Source: Harmonia axyridis (lineage: Eukaryota; Arthropoda; Insecta; Coleoptera; Coccinellidae). From it: a stretch of 64,000 nucleotides of DNA. Shown one piece after another: positions 24,901 through 35,190 of this stretch; within the stretch, counting starts at the first letter, position 1, and each line of letters begins with the position of its first letter. The position numbers were made by a program, and so were the translations under genes. The stretch covers positions 81,380,798 to 81,444,797 of the forward strand of contig NC_059501.1 in the NCBI RefSeq assembly GCF_914767665.1, given 5' to 3'. A model generated the notes under the pieces. It worked only from the letters and a program-made list of their open reading frames with translations. It did not search any database and was not told where the DNA came from.

Positions 24901-27776
24901 GACCGCTTGACACTTTTCATTGGTCAACCAAATTTTTCTTTGACAGAATTTTGGAGGTTATAAATGGTTTATCTCTTTTAATTTGTAAACAACTAAAATT
25001 CCTTAATGGATCTGAAGAGTATTTGTTTCATAATTAAAATAATAATGTTTTTGAGTGTTAGATGTCATGGAAAATGTTCATAAACAATAATAATGATAAT
25101 AAAGGTCTTTATTCAATTAATTTCATGAAAAACAATAACAAAACTCTTACAACTATAGAAATAATTGAAAGGGCGAGATCCAGCATACTGCATCGAACGT
25201 ACTGTTCAATCTAACCCCAAAATCTGAAAATTAAAATGACAACTGCCAAGCCGAGTGGGCGTGGTTACCGAACATAATCTGAATAAAAATACGGTGCTCT
25301 GGTGACAGATAACTCACCAAAGTTTGAGGAAATAGTCACCGGTTTTTGAGGAATTTGACATATACGGACCACCAACTTACTAGCCACAGTAACCAAGGTG
25401 ATATAGGAACCATACCCTAAGTGTATGCTATTTTAACAGTTCGAAGATTCACGTGGAATTTCCGGAAAATTTGTAAAGGGTGTTTTTTTTAGAGCTATAG
25501 AACTTTAAATTGCAATAAAACAACGATGGATTATTCGATTGACATGAATTTTATTTATCCGCAAGATAATCTTGTGGCATTACATTTTAAATATGATTTC
25601 TGGCATATGACCGCCACGGCTGGCTCGGATGTAGTCCAATCTGGACGTCCAATATTCGATGACTTTTTCCAACATTTGTGGCCGTATATCGGCAATGACA
25701 CGGCGAATGTTGTCTTCCAAATGGTCAAGGGTTTGTGGCTTATCCGCATAGACCAATGACTTTACATACCCCCACAGAAAGTAGTATAGCGGTGATAAAT
25801 CACAAGATCTTGGAGGCAAATTCACAGGTCCAAAACGTGAAATTAGGCGGTCACCAAACGTGTCTTTCAATAAATCGATTGTGACATGTTGCGCCGTCTT
25901 GTTGGAACCACAGCTCCTGGACATCATGGTTGTTCAATTCAGGAATGAAAAAGTTAGTAATCATGGCTCTATATCGATCACCATTGACTGTAACGTTCTG
26001 GCCATCATAATTTTTGATTCCACCAGTCCATAAAGCGCACCAAACAGTCAGTTTTTCTGGATGTAACTGTGTTTCGACATACACTTGAGGATTAGCTTCA
26101 CTCCAAACGCGGCAGTTTTGTTTGTTGACGTAACCATTCAACCAGAAGTGTGCTTCATCGCTAAACAAAATAAAATGGACGTAGTGCGCGATACGTATTC
26201 CGCACAGAACCATTATTTTCGAAATAAAATTGCACTATTTGCAAGCGTTGTTCAGGCGTGAGTCTACTCATGATGAATAGTCAAACCAAACAGAGAATAA
26301 ATCACTTGACAGCTGTTAAATCGGTCGCCATCTTGAACAGTAATGCCAACTTAAAGTTATATACCTCGAAAAAAAACACCCGTTATAACAAGCGTAAAAA
26401 ATCTCCCGACTCAACATCGTTGCTATACTCATTTTCCTAAAATTCGCCTCCTGTTTCAGGTTCTCCTGCTACCCGAAGTCCTCTGCATACATCTGAAGAG
26501 ATTCCGACACGAGCTGATGTTCAGCAGTAAGATCTCCCTAGCCGTTAGTTTCCCATTGAGCGGTCTCGAAATGAAACCGTACCTGCACAGTGACTGCGTG
26601 TCGAAAGTCACATCCTACGAACTATTCTCAGTTATATGTCATCACGGAACTGCAGGTGGTGGTCACTATATAAGTTATGCGTTGAACAGCGGCCAGTGGT
26701 ACGAATTCGACGATCAGTACGTTACTCGAGTATCGGCCGAAAAGGTCGAGAACTGCGAGGCCTACGTCTTGTTCTACAGGAAGTGTACGCAACAGGCGGA
26801 TGCAATCAAGATGAGGGCCATAGAGTTGTCAGACACCATCGAAGACCTGGATAAGGAGATCGCTTACGTGTCCAAGCAGTGGATAAACAGATTCAACACC
26901 TGCGCAGAACCCGGACCCATCGATAACTCAGATTTTTTGTGCCAACACGGATCCATGAATCCCGACAAAGTTCTAGTCCTGAATCAGTTGTCAATCGTGA
27001 TCCCTCTCTCTGTGTACGAGTACCTTCATAGGGTGTACGGGGGCTGTCCTCCGATCACCTGCATGCATGTTTGTCCGTGTTGCCAAGCCTTCAACAAGAG
27101 GCTACTATTAGAAATGGAAACATTCCATCAGCTCACAACGGAACCCAAAAATCAAAAACTCCCTCTTACGCATCTACTTTCGGCTTCATGGTGCAGTCAC
27201 TGGCATGAGTTTGTTAGTAAGAAAGTACAAGAGTCGCCAGGTCCGATAGACAATTCGAAGATAAACGTTAATGATATCAATACGAAAGAATGTGTGAGCA
27301 TTACGGAAGACCTTTGGAAGTTCTTCCACAGTATATACGGTGGTGGACCAGAACTTCGGGTTAAAACTGCCACCCCCGAAGTGTCGGATCATGAGAATGC
27401 CGAGGAGGAAGCCAGCGAAGCCGATATTCAGTTTGTCATTCCAACTTTGAGGAGGAGGGAGGAAGTGAAGTTAGACAGGAGGAACTACTCTCACGGGGAA
27501 CCGATGGATTTGGGGCAGAGTATTGAGAAAACCGACGACACGAAACAAGAAGATAAAAAAGAAAGAGAAGAATTCCCTAACGTTGAATCGCCCAAGAATT
27601 GCTCCAACGGCGATGATGATTTACCAAATATTAATAATAGTAATTTATTATCATCTAGATCCACAAATTGTTCGGACGACAATGCTGGTTTTGATTGTAA
27701 GAATAATAATTTTCAAGTTAGTCATGATTCAAACCTAAAGAAATTAAACAAAGTGTGGTTTGATGCGAATTTTTGA
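18979..27776 (+). CDS. Usp20/33: Ubiquitin carboxyl-terminal hydrolase 20/33
   Basis: Cysteine protease that removes ubiquitin from proteins. Exons: 18979-19050, 19109-19228, 19675-19915 (or -19777), 19969-20253, 21819-22178, 23543-23752, 24442-24665, 26460-27776; phases join. The long form has 942 residues, the short form 896. Order: N-terminal UBP zinc finger (CSHLVNV, CTDCDYSG, LWCYECNAEVF); Cys box GLVGLQNIGNTCYMN with the nucleophile at about residue 178 of the long form; FRGYHQHDTQEFLR; a CxxC pair (CLTC..CEKC) in the catalytic domain; His box GTAGGGHYISYAL (His at about 573) and YEFDD (Asp at about 588). Two DUSP domains follow, each with PGPIDNS and YGG. This domain set, with ZnF-UBP at the front and two DUSPs at the back, defines the USP20/USP33 pair; the insect gene is likely the single ancestor-type copy. 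An acidic, Asn-rich tail ends the protein. Introns are loaded with DNA transposons. Confidence 0.95.
19778..19915 (+). other. Usp20/33: USP segment between two alternative donors
   Basis: Two donors with the same surrounding sequence, TTCAG|GTAATT, occur at 19777/19778 and 19915/19916. Both leave phase 1 and both join correctly to the next exon at 19969. Using the upstream one removes 46 residues rich in Asn, Ser and Thr between the zinc finger and the catalytic Cys box. Which is used cannot be told from DNA. Confidence 0.5.
20540..21726 (-). mobile_element. Tc1-like transposon with decayed transposase
   Basis: Ends share ACTGACAAA followed by AACTGCAACACCCAGAAG in inverted orientation, with TA at 20538-20539 and 21727-21728. 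The minus strand codes a Tc1-type transposase. An N-terminal paired-like DNA-binding region starts at about 21580 (LSELERSQIIGLREAGLSF). Then come DEFRFSLGAHDGRRKVRRR with the first catalytic Asp and, near 20800-20860, FPDLSPVEHVWDIMG with the final Asp and Glu. Frames are broken and the middle Asp region is not recognisable. Inserted in the USP intron 20254-21818. Confidence 0.9.
22213..22647. mobile_element. Non-autonomous Tc1/mariner-type element
   Basis: The ends CAGTCGCCGTCAAATA and TATTTGGCGGCGACTG are inverted repeats, with TA on each side (22211-22212 and 22648-22649). The 435 bp interior shows no coding potential. It lies 34 bp after the USP exon that ends at 22178. Confidence 0.75.
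23877..24332. mobile_element. Foldback element with ~200-bp arms
   Basis: The left arm, from CACTCTATTAGTG through TTGATAGACAGAAGGAACGA, is repeated as its reverse complement on the right, ending CACTAATAGAGCG. Arms are about 200 bp and the loop about 55 bp. TA flanks both ends (23875-23876 and 24333-24334). The arms contain CACACACCGCCATTTT and, on the right, a GTGACGTCAC palindrome. No coding sequence; located in USP intron 23753-24441. Confidence 0.85.
24819..25417. mobile_element. Harbinger-type MITE, copy 1 (599 bp)
   Basis: The inverted ends GGGTATGGTCCGTATAT and its partner ..GGAACCATACCC are flanked by TAA on both sides (24816-24818 and 25418-25420). A shorter relative sits at 53985-54302. 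No coding region is visible. The TAA duplication suggests PIF/Harbinger mobilisation. Confidence 0.75.
25476..26393 (-). mobile_element. mariner element with internal deletion fusing N-terminus to catalytic core
   Basis: Ends are AAGGGTGTTTTTTTT.. and ..AAAAAAAACACCCGT beside TA. On the minus strand the first ~26 residues of transposase (MSRLTPEQRLQIVQF.., from about 26270) run into the catalytic domain FILFSDEAHFWLNG within a few codons. The rest of the DNA-binding domain is therefore deleted. The core keeps WFQQDGATCHN (second Asp) and PPRSCDLSPLYYFLWG (third Asp), with a frame change near 25850-25930. It is 918 bp, against roughly 1.2-1.3 kb for a full element, in the USP intron before the last exon. 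Confidence 0.88.
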
Positions 27777-27794
27777 ACGTTTGTTGATAACACC

Positions 27795-27800
27795 AATAAA
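27795..27800 (+). promoter_or_regulatory. USP20/33 polyadenylation signal
   Basis: AATAAA lies 19 bases after the USP stop codon, the first such hexamer downstream. Confidence 0.5.
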
Positions 27801-28397
27801 AGGGATGCATATTGTATTTTCTATTTTATTATTGTCTGTCAAATAGATAATATATTACAAATGGTTTTGTTTTTAATAGGTTTAATGTTATGAGACAATT
27901 TGAATTGTTTTGAAATGATGAATTTACACTGGAAAATATTTATTAAAAATTTTTGACGTGAATTTCGTTTGGTTCTGGAACCCTTTTTTCGTTTTCATAC
28001 TTTGTGGTGCCCTAAACGTAACCTGGAAATTTCGCCAAATTCTATTGGACAATTCAGGGAACTGTCAAAAATGAAATTCAATGTGGCGGTGGTTGGCATT
28101 ATATTGTTTTCCATAAGAGCCCGTTCACATGACGAGCGGTTTACGCGCGGTTTGAAACCGCGCGTTTACAAGTACATGAATTTTCTTCGAAGCGTACACA
28201 TGCCTCCGCGCGTTTTTATGGACCGCGCGTAGAGCGCGGTTCTAGAGCTTGCCCGTAGTAACCGCGCGTTGGCGCGCGGTTTGAGATCATAGGTTTCTAA
28301 TGTAACCGTTCAGATGACCGCGCGGGCACGAGCTGATAGATGCCAGAGACGTATTTACGTATTTTCCTTCGATCCGTTCGGTCAGAAATATTTCAAA

Positions 28398-28571
28398 ATG
28401 GAACCGGACGCTCCTAAATTATTCATAGATGAAATTGAGAATTTTCCTGTAATATGCGACATGACAAGTAGTGTATATTCAGATAAAAACTCAAGGAGAC
28501 GGGCTTGGGAAGAACTCGTCATCATATCCTGTGAAGGAGATGCTAATGAAGAAAAAAAAATTATTATGTGA
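28398..28571 (+). pseudogene. Truncated MADF (Myb/SANT-like) DNA-binding ORF
   Basis: A 57-residue frame begins MEPDAPKLFIDEIENFP and contains VICDMTSSVYSDKNSRRRAW, then EEL. The spacing of LI-E--N-P-I-D----Y-D---R--AW-E is that of the first half of a MADF domain, a DNA-binding domain often encoded by Harbinger-type transposons beside the transposase. The frame ends early, so it is probably a relic. Its position between Harbinger-like ends supports a transposon origin. Confidence 0.5.
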
Positions 28572-28849
28572 CCACATAAAAATGATAATAGCTCTTTATT
28601 CAGAAATCATGAGATACACGTAGAACAAATACAAATGAAGAGAAATAGTATCAAAATAACATTCACCTACCACTTAATAGCAGAAATCTACTATACTAAG
28701 TATATGGTTCTAATTATAATTATTCAACAATAAATTAAATATTATATTCTTAAATGGTTTATAATTATTTATTTCTTTGATTTCATTAGGCAGTCTATTG
28801 AAAAATTTTAAACAACTGTATTCTAGCTGCTATTTGTGTTGAATTTTAT

Positions 28850-29455
28850 TTACTTTTTTTTTTCTGTCGAGCCACGTGTCCTGCCCACTGCCACTTCAAT
28901 TCTGCAGCACGCGCTATAATATCTACGACTCTAGTTCTTTGTCGGATTTCTTCATTCCTTTTTCTGTCTCTAAGACAGACATTGAGCATAGTTCTTTCCA
29001 TCGCTCTCTGCATCACACTCAGCTGGTTTGCGCCGTTTGCGGTCTTCTTAGTTATTGCCATAGTTTCCAGGCCATATGTCGCTACCGGTAATATGCAGGC
29101 ATCGAAAACTTTCCTTTTAAGGTTTATTGGGATGTCGTTATTCCTGAATATATATTTCATCTTTCCAAAAGCCATCCAAGTTAGCCTGATTCTTCTTTTC
29201 ATCTCTGCTGTTTGATTTTCTTTGCCGATTCTTATTGTGTCTTAAATATATATATTCTTTTACATTTTCAAGTTGTGTGCCGTCAATGTTTATGTGTTCT
29301 GTGGTGTTGTTGATAAGTTTGGTCTTCGAAACATTAATTTTCAAACCGTCTTTATTCAGAGCATCAAAAGTTGTTTTAACATCTCGCTCAATTCCTGCAT
29401 GTTGCTACTTATTAGGACGATGTCATCGGCAAAACGAAGATGATTTAAGTAGGAT
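28850..29455 (-). mobile_element. RTE-like LINE fragment (reverse transcriptase C-terminal half)
   Basis: The minus strand, starting near 29455, codes HLRFADDIVLISSNMQ, which holds the FADD catalytic motif of reverse transcriptase. After frame changes it continues with KINVSKTK, then LPVATYGLETMAITKK, VMQRAMERTMLNVCLRD and RRTRV-type text ending KWQWAGHVARQ. This order is typical of RTE-type endonuclease/reverse transcriptases of insects. It is 5'-truncated and broken. It lies wholly between the ends of the Harbinger-type element, so it was inserted into it. Confidence 0.8.
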
Positions 29456-29705
29456 CAGTTTTAATTGATGAATAATAGAAACTATTCGATCTATAATTAC
29501 CTATCAAAACTTAAAAACGTTTAATTCTCACCTAAATCTGATACTGAATCCAGATTCAAACCAAAATGTAGAATTCAAACTGAATACGGGCCGTTACGGC
29601 AACGCGCGGTCACCGCTTGGCAACCGCGTTCCATGTGAACGGTATCCAATTATCCACCGCTCATTCAACCGCGCGTAGACCGCTTGTCATGTGAACGTGC
29701 TCTAA

Positions 29706-32154
29706 GAGTAGATAGAAGTGGTATTATTGTATATTCTGCATATTTTGGTTGAGTTTAAACTGAAGAAAAATACCTATTACTTGCGTTGTAGAGTCGAGTT
29801 CACACTCCATTTTTATGAGGTTCAAATAGCTGCAAGCCAACAACAAAAATTTCGTTGTAAACTCACAATCTGCCACAATACATATTCTTATAACAATTTC
29901 TTGTGCTAAACGAAGACTTAAAAAGTCACATCATCTAGACTGCCTTATATGCAGTATTGTGAGGAGATATGTTCTGATAGAGTGGATGTCTAATGCGAAG
30001 AAGAAGATTGAATCCCATTAGTTTAATTTATACAGTATGATGCGGTCATTTGAGCAATTCCTCTTCCAACACCGCTTTGAGGGAGGAGGGGTATAAGTGG
30101 GCGTGTCTAGATTTTCTGAGTTAGTTTTTGTAGGAAACGATAGTGATGTATTTTTATATTGCGTAATATTATCTGACGGTAGACGTCAGAATGGTAATTT
30201 TTGAAGGTTAAGGGATTTTGACAATCGATGTCAAGTTATAGAATATAGGTTGACATTAGTTTGACATCACGGTACCTACCAATCATAAAATAGCATGGAA
30301 TCGGACCTAAGTTTAATTTGAAATTCCGTTATTTCGACGATCGAAGGCTGCATGCGTCAGAATTTAGTATAATTTTAGAGAGATTACCATCGAAAATAAA
30401 ATATTCAAATGGGTGAACCCATTGGGATCAAATTAAATTGATTAAATGCTTTTCATAGTTTCGAAATCCATTTCGACCGAAACTATAGTCCAATTTTTCC
30501 GGAAGTCTACAAGTCATAAATACGATAATAAATAACATTTTTCAGATGCTTTCCTAGTTTATATATCATCGCAGTTTTTTCAAGTCTGTCAAGTGAGATC
30601 AATTCTTTAGAACTCGAAGGCATTTCGGAAGTTATAAAATAGGACCACTTACTTCCACATAAGATTTCTTGAAATATTGATGAATCCACTGATTAGATTT
30701 GATCAAAACATTCAATGCGATTTGAACTTGAGATTGGCCAAACTTCCCTACTCTTCCGTAGGTGGCGCTATATAAAGAAATTACCACATCTCTATGGAAA
30801 CGACAGAGAAATAGTGAGCGCCATAGAAAACTGTAGAGAAATTAACTAAACTTTGAGCAATCTCTGTTGAATCCAAAAAAGTTGCCAGTCAGACCTTAAA
30901 ATTTGTTGAAAGTAAGAGTTCATTTCTCGTATTTCAATCATATTTATAACGGTAAACAATTTTTGCTGCCTGGGATGGAAAAAATTCCATAATCCTACTT
31001 CGGATTAGATCTCGTATCTCTGCTTATCTTCAAGAATAATCTATATATTTTTTGTAAACGATGATGAATGCTTTTTACCGTCATAAAACATTCCCAATTA
31101 CCGTTAAAGTATAAAATATTTATATATTTGTTCAAATTAACAGCGAAATGATGCTAAATACCAAATAAGAATTCTCATCTTCTAACCGAAAATTTCTACT
31201 GCCAAGCTAGCGTAACCAATTAAATGTATTTCTTGTACCCATTTGTAGAAACTTCTGCACACCCTGATAATTTCAAGGTGTGACCAGTCTATTCACGGAA
31301 AATCCAATATTAGACATATTCACAATCCAAATGTTTTTAATTTGCTGATATCAATTGAGATTCAAAGTCAACTTCAATCTTATTCGTAAAGATCTAAAAA
31401 ATTTCCAAAATCCAAATCAGCGGTTAAGTTTGATTGATTTTGTTATTTTTAAAAAAAGTCAACTTCAATCTTATTCGTAAAGATCTAAAAAAATTCCAAA
31501 ATCCAAATCAGCGGTCAAGTTTGATTCGATTTTGCTATTGGTAAAAAAAGATTAACTACTATGTTGATTTGTCTCATTTTTTCGTGATTCATTCCAGAAA
31601 TCATCGACAGAATGGAAACTTTCATCAAGTGTTCCATGATTCCTTTCTTGAGCAACTCCTTTGTTTGAAGTCAAAGAAGAACGTAAAAAACTAATTACAA
31701 TGTGTTCCAAACATGACGATTCTCAATGTTGCAACTGATTTTTATAATTTAATTGAGCTTATTAACTGTTGATGGTAACGACAATTGTGAGAGAATTGCA
31801 TAGAGATATTTGGATTTCTAGTTAATATTAGGTATCCGTTATTTCCTATTCAAATAATCTCTATGAAAAAATTACGTATTCTAATTTTTTTTTTGTGTTG
31901 ATACAGATCTATCCAACAGAAAGAATGGTTTTTATTTAGCTCAAATGTGGAACAGGCATGACTAACGTAGTGAGCACGTTATTTCATGCCCAAATTTTCA
32001 TGTAAACGATTACATGTAATACCTACTTTCCATTGATGGGACCAACTCGAATTTAAATTACTTTCACCATACGGTGATTATCAAAACAATCTAATGGATT
32101 TTTTTTGAGAATTTTGAGTTCTGTCTACTGGATCCACAATCAGATTCTATTATA
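29706..32154. other. Intergenic AT-rich stretch, no gene found
   Basis: About 2.4 kb between two transposons. I found no coding exon with conserved character on either strand. The only clear structure is the short tandem repeat at 31364-31546. Confidence 0.5.
31364..31546. repeat. Two-copy 91-bp tandem repeat
   Basis: AAAGTCAACTTCAATCTTAT begins at 31364 and again at 31455. Both units continue with CGTAAAGATCTAAAAAA and AATCCAAATCAGCGGT. A few substitutions separate them. Confidence 0.85.
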
Positions 32155-32806
32155 CAGGGTGTTAGTGAATAAGTGCGGCAAACTTCAGGGAGTGGTTACG
32201 CATGAAAAATAATGAAAGTTTTGGTATAACTTTTGTTCGAAAATGCTTTCGTATTCCGAGATACAGGGTGTTGAAGTTTTTATTTAAAAGTGAACATTTA
32301 TTTATTACCTACTCTTAATTTTTTTTTATAGAAAAAATAGTAAGCCATTGAGATAGTTCAAAATGATAATCATTTTTCAATTCCATTTTGCGACAACGCC
32401 CCTACTAGATAATGTATCAAAGAAATACAAAAAAAGAGTTAAGATGTTTTATTTTTTTGCATAAAAAAGGCGCGAAATAAAAGGCAGAAAAGATTTTTTG
32501 TCACGAATTGAACGAAGAACTCGAAATTGATTGTTAGTTTGAAATATCTCAGTGACGTACCAATTTTTTATATAAAATTCTCAATTGCATGTCAGAAAAT
32601 GCGTAATAACTACCTCTTGAAAACCACCAAATTTCATTCGCATATCTCGACCGGTTTCTGGGAAATAAATAGTCAATTTTTAAATAAAACTTAAACATTC
32701 CGTATCTCGGAAAACGAAAGCATTTGTGGACAAAAGTTATATTGCATAATGTCATTATTTTTTCATGAATATTCACCTCCTGAAGTTTGTCGCACTGAAC
32801 ACCCTG
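32155..32806. mobile_element. Foldback MITE with CAGGGTGTT ends
   Basis: Left arm CAGGGTGTTAGTGAATAAG.. and right arm ..CGCACTGAACACCCTG are inverted over about 150 bp with scattered mismatches. Shared blocks include AACTTCAG, ATAACTTTTGT and ATGCTTTCGT. TA flanks both ends. The interior has no coding frame of note. Confidence 0.75.
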
Positions 32807-33020
32807 TATACACTTCGGCAGAATTATGGGAATGGACAAAATCTGAACGAAGTTTGTACTTCATTTTCTCTTGAACCCTTTGGCCGATTTTAGCATTTTT
32901 TTTTAATTGTAGCTTGATCATAACATTGAACATAATTGTTCAAATGCCGTCCTCAATTTACTCCTTTTGTGTTATACGAGGTGTTATATAAAGGAGTGAA
33001 CAGAGCCGAAAAATCATCTA

Positions 33021-33088
33021 GTTGAGAATTCTTAAAAAACAAAACAGTGTTTATAAGTACCGTTTTGTTAATTTTAACAATTCTCAAC
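33021..33088. repeat. Short imperfect palindrome
   Basis: GTTGAGAATT at 33021 is matched by AATTCTCAAC ending at 33088, with AAAACAAAAC/GTTTTGTT inside. It forms a hairpin of about 68 bases. It may be the end of an unrecognised element. Confidence 0.5.
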
Positions 33089-33255
33089 TTTAATTTCCAA
33101 AGTACCCATCACGTATTGACATATTATAATGTCTTTGTATTTCCTTTTTTTACTATTTCAAATTTGATTAAACAATACCTACCCCAAATCTTCTAGTTTT
33201 TAAGCACCGTTTTGTTACTTTTGAAAATTTACACAGTACCCATGGCGTACAGTTA

Positions 33256-35190
33256 CAGGGTGTTTCTAAATTGGAGATACAAAGGAAAATGAGACATTCC
33301 TTGGATGATCGGAGGATCGGATAGGGCAGATAGGCAATTTTTTTGTTGGTGATAACAAACTCAATATAATACACTTCAATATAAGAAGTCTGCGGAAGAA
33401 TTTAGAGGAATTATTGATCTATTTAAATGAACTTGATATAAGAAATATAGATATTATAGTTCTTTCCGAGACCTTCACAATTGAGGACCTCAATGGGTAT
33501 GTTATTGAGAATTTTGATATTTTCTATAATAATTCAACTTTTAATAAGAATGATGGAGTGGTGATGTATGTAAGGAAGAGTCTTCATGCTATGTCTGAAA
33601 TAATTGAATTAGATGAAATAAATTTGTTGCGCTGTACTGTGAAAATGCGGGAATGGTCTTTTAGTATAATGGGGGTATATAGACCACCTTCTTCTGACTT
33701 GAACGTTTTCTTGAATGGGCTGGAGAATAGGGGGATTTCAGGTGATTCAACCATGTGCGATATATTTATTGGGGACGTTAATATAAACATTTTAGAGGAA
33801 ACTGATATAAATGTTATCAAATATTTAAATATAATGACACAAAATGGGTATATATCTTGTATAAATCAGGCAACTCGTGTAACGCACAATACGTCGACAT
33901 GCTTGGATCACTTATTTCTGAGAATAAAACAGTTTGACTTGTTCAGGGATGATATTTTGCCTATAGTATTCAAAACTTACTTAACTGACCATTATCCAAT
34001 AGGGTTGTCGTTGCAAAATGTAACGAGGCCCAATATTGTATCTGATCAACAACGGCACAAAGTGGAAGTAAATTACACAGTTAAATAACGAACTATTGAG
34101 AGAATCTTGGAGGGATGTTTTGTCAAATATGAATGTCGAAAAATCATATAATTGTTTCAAGAATAAAATATTATCTCTAGTGGCGAAACATACTAAGACC
34201 ATTAAATTAAGTAGTAAATATAGAAAACGTAAGCCATGGGTAACACAAGAAATTATTGAATCTATAATAGAAAGGGATAATATGAAAAAAATTTCAATTA
34301 AAAATCATAATATTGAAGATGAAACAAAATATAAAAAATTAAGAAATAATTTAAACAAACTTATAAAGTTGGCAAAGATTCATTATTATAAATTTAAATT
34401 AGAGGAATCTAGGAATGACTGTAAAAAAACATGGAAATTAATAAATGAAATAACAAACACCCAAAAAAGAGCTCCACAAAAAAAGTTTATATTGGAGAAT
34501 GATGGTACAGTAGTGATAGATGAGGTTGAGATAAGTAATGTTTTCAATGATTTCTTCATGTAAAGAAAAAAGTCCTATAAACATGGACCCGCAAAAGTTT
34601 TGTTTTCGAGATACAGGATGTTTCTTGTAATCCTACTTTATTGTGATGATTATACCAGTTTTTCGAATCTTCATTAATCTTCGATACACATTGGGTAAAT
34701 AAGTACCAAAACTTATAATTAATTTATTGATCAAAGCTTACTAACTGAATCTTCATATAATATTTTGGATTTTCCTAAGGATTACGAGAGAATAGTTTGA
34801 AATGTTTTTCGAAATCGGTAACAGATAGGCCAAAATTCCAAGAAACAAAAAAGTGTAGTACTGAACCAAATTTTTTTTTTACATTTCCCTAAAACCACCT
34901 GTGGTTCACCAAAAAAAAAGTTCTAGAGGGAAGAAGCGGGCACTGTTCCAGAAAAAATATCACTCTGTAGATTTGCATTCAAAATTAGCATATAACATGA
35001 TGAAAACTTCGAATTGGGATATCTATGCCAAAATCAAGTTGAATATATTGTGAAGAGAAGGTTCTATGAGAAAAAAAATGAAAAACATCTAACTTTAACA
35101 CTCTATCTCTCGAAAACAAAACGTTTTCATGTTTGAAGGACTTTTTTTCTTAAAATCATCCAAGGAATCTGTAATTTGTACTCTGTGTTA
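33256..35190. mobile_element. Foldback element interrupted by a LINE
   Basis: The left arm begins CAGGGTGTTTCTAAATTGG and reaches ATTCCTTGGATGAT at about 33293. It then resumes at about 34563 with AAGAAAAAAGTCCT and AGTTTTGTTTTCGAGATAC. The right arm, read on the minus strand from about 35190, carries ATTCCTTGGATGAT and AAGAAAAAAAGTCCTTC side by side. The 1.27 kb between the two left-arm halves is therefore a later insertion. Without it the element is about 0.67 kb. Confidence 0.7.
33300..34560 (+). mobile_element. LINE fragment: AP-endonuclease domain, no reverse transcriptase
   Basis: An open frame from about 33340 to 34088 codes LNIIHFNIRSLRKNLEELL, then IDIIVLSETF, MGVYRPPSSD, IFIGDVNIN and TYLTDHYPIGLSL. 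These are the successive motifs of an apurinic-type endonuclease of the CR1/Jockey group, ending with the Ser/Thr-Asp-His catalytic step. A second frame (34096-34563) codes the Lys-rich linker that normally precedes reverse transcriptase (KPWVTQEII, then ISNVFNDFF). The element stops there, before any polymerase motif. The frame change at 34085-34096 shows it is inactive. Confidence 0.85.

Larger units (their letters stand above)
28117..29702. mobile_element. Harbinger-type element containing a MADF-like ORF and a nested LINE
   Basis: The ends GAGCCCGTTCACATGAC.. and ..GTCATGTGAACGTGCTC are inverted repeats, each rich in CGCGCG sub-repeats (ACGCGCGGTTTGAAACCGCG and similar), which stand out in this AT-rich window. 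TAA flanks both sides (28114-28116 and 29703-29705). Inside are a short MADF-like reading frame (28398-28571) and, from about 28850 to 29455, part of a LINE in the other direction. No DDE transposase was seen, so it would be non-autonomous. Confidence 0.7.
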
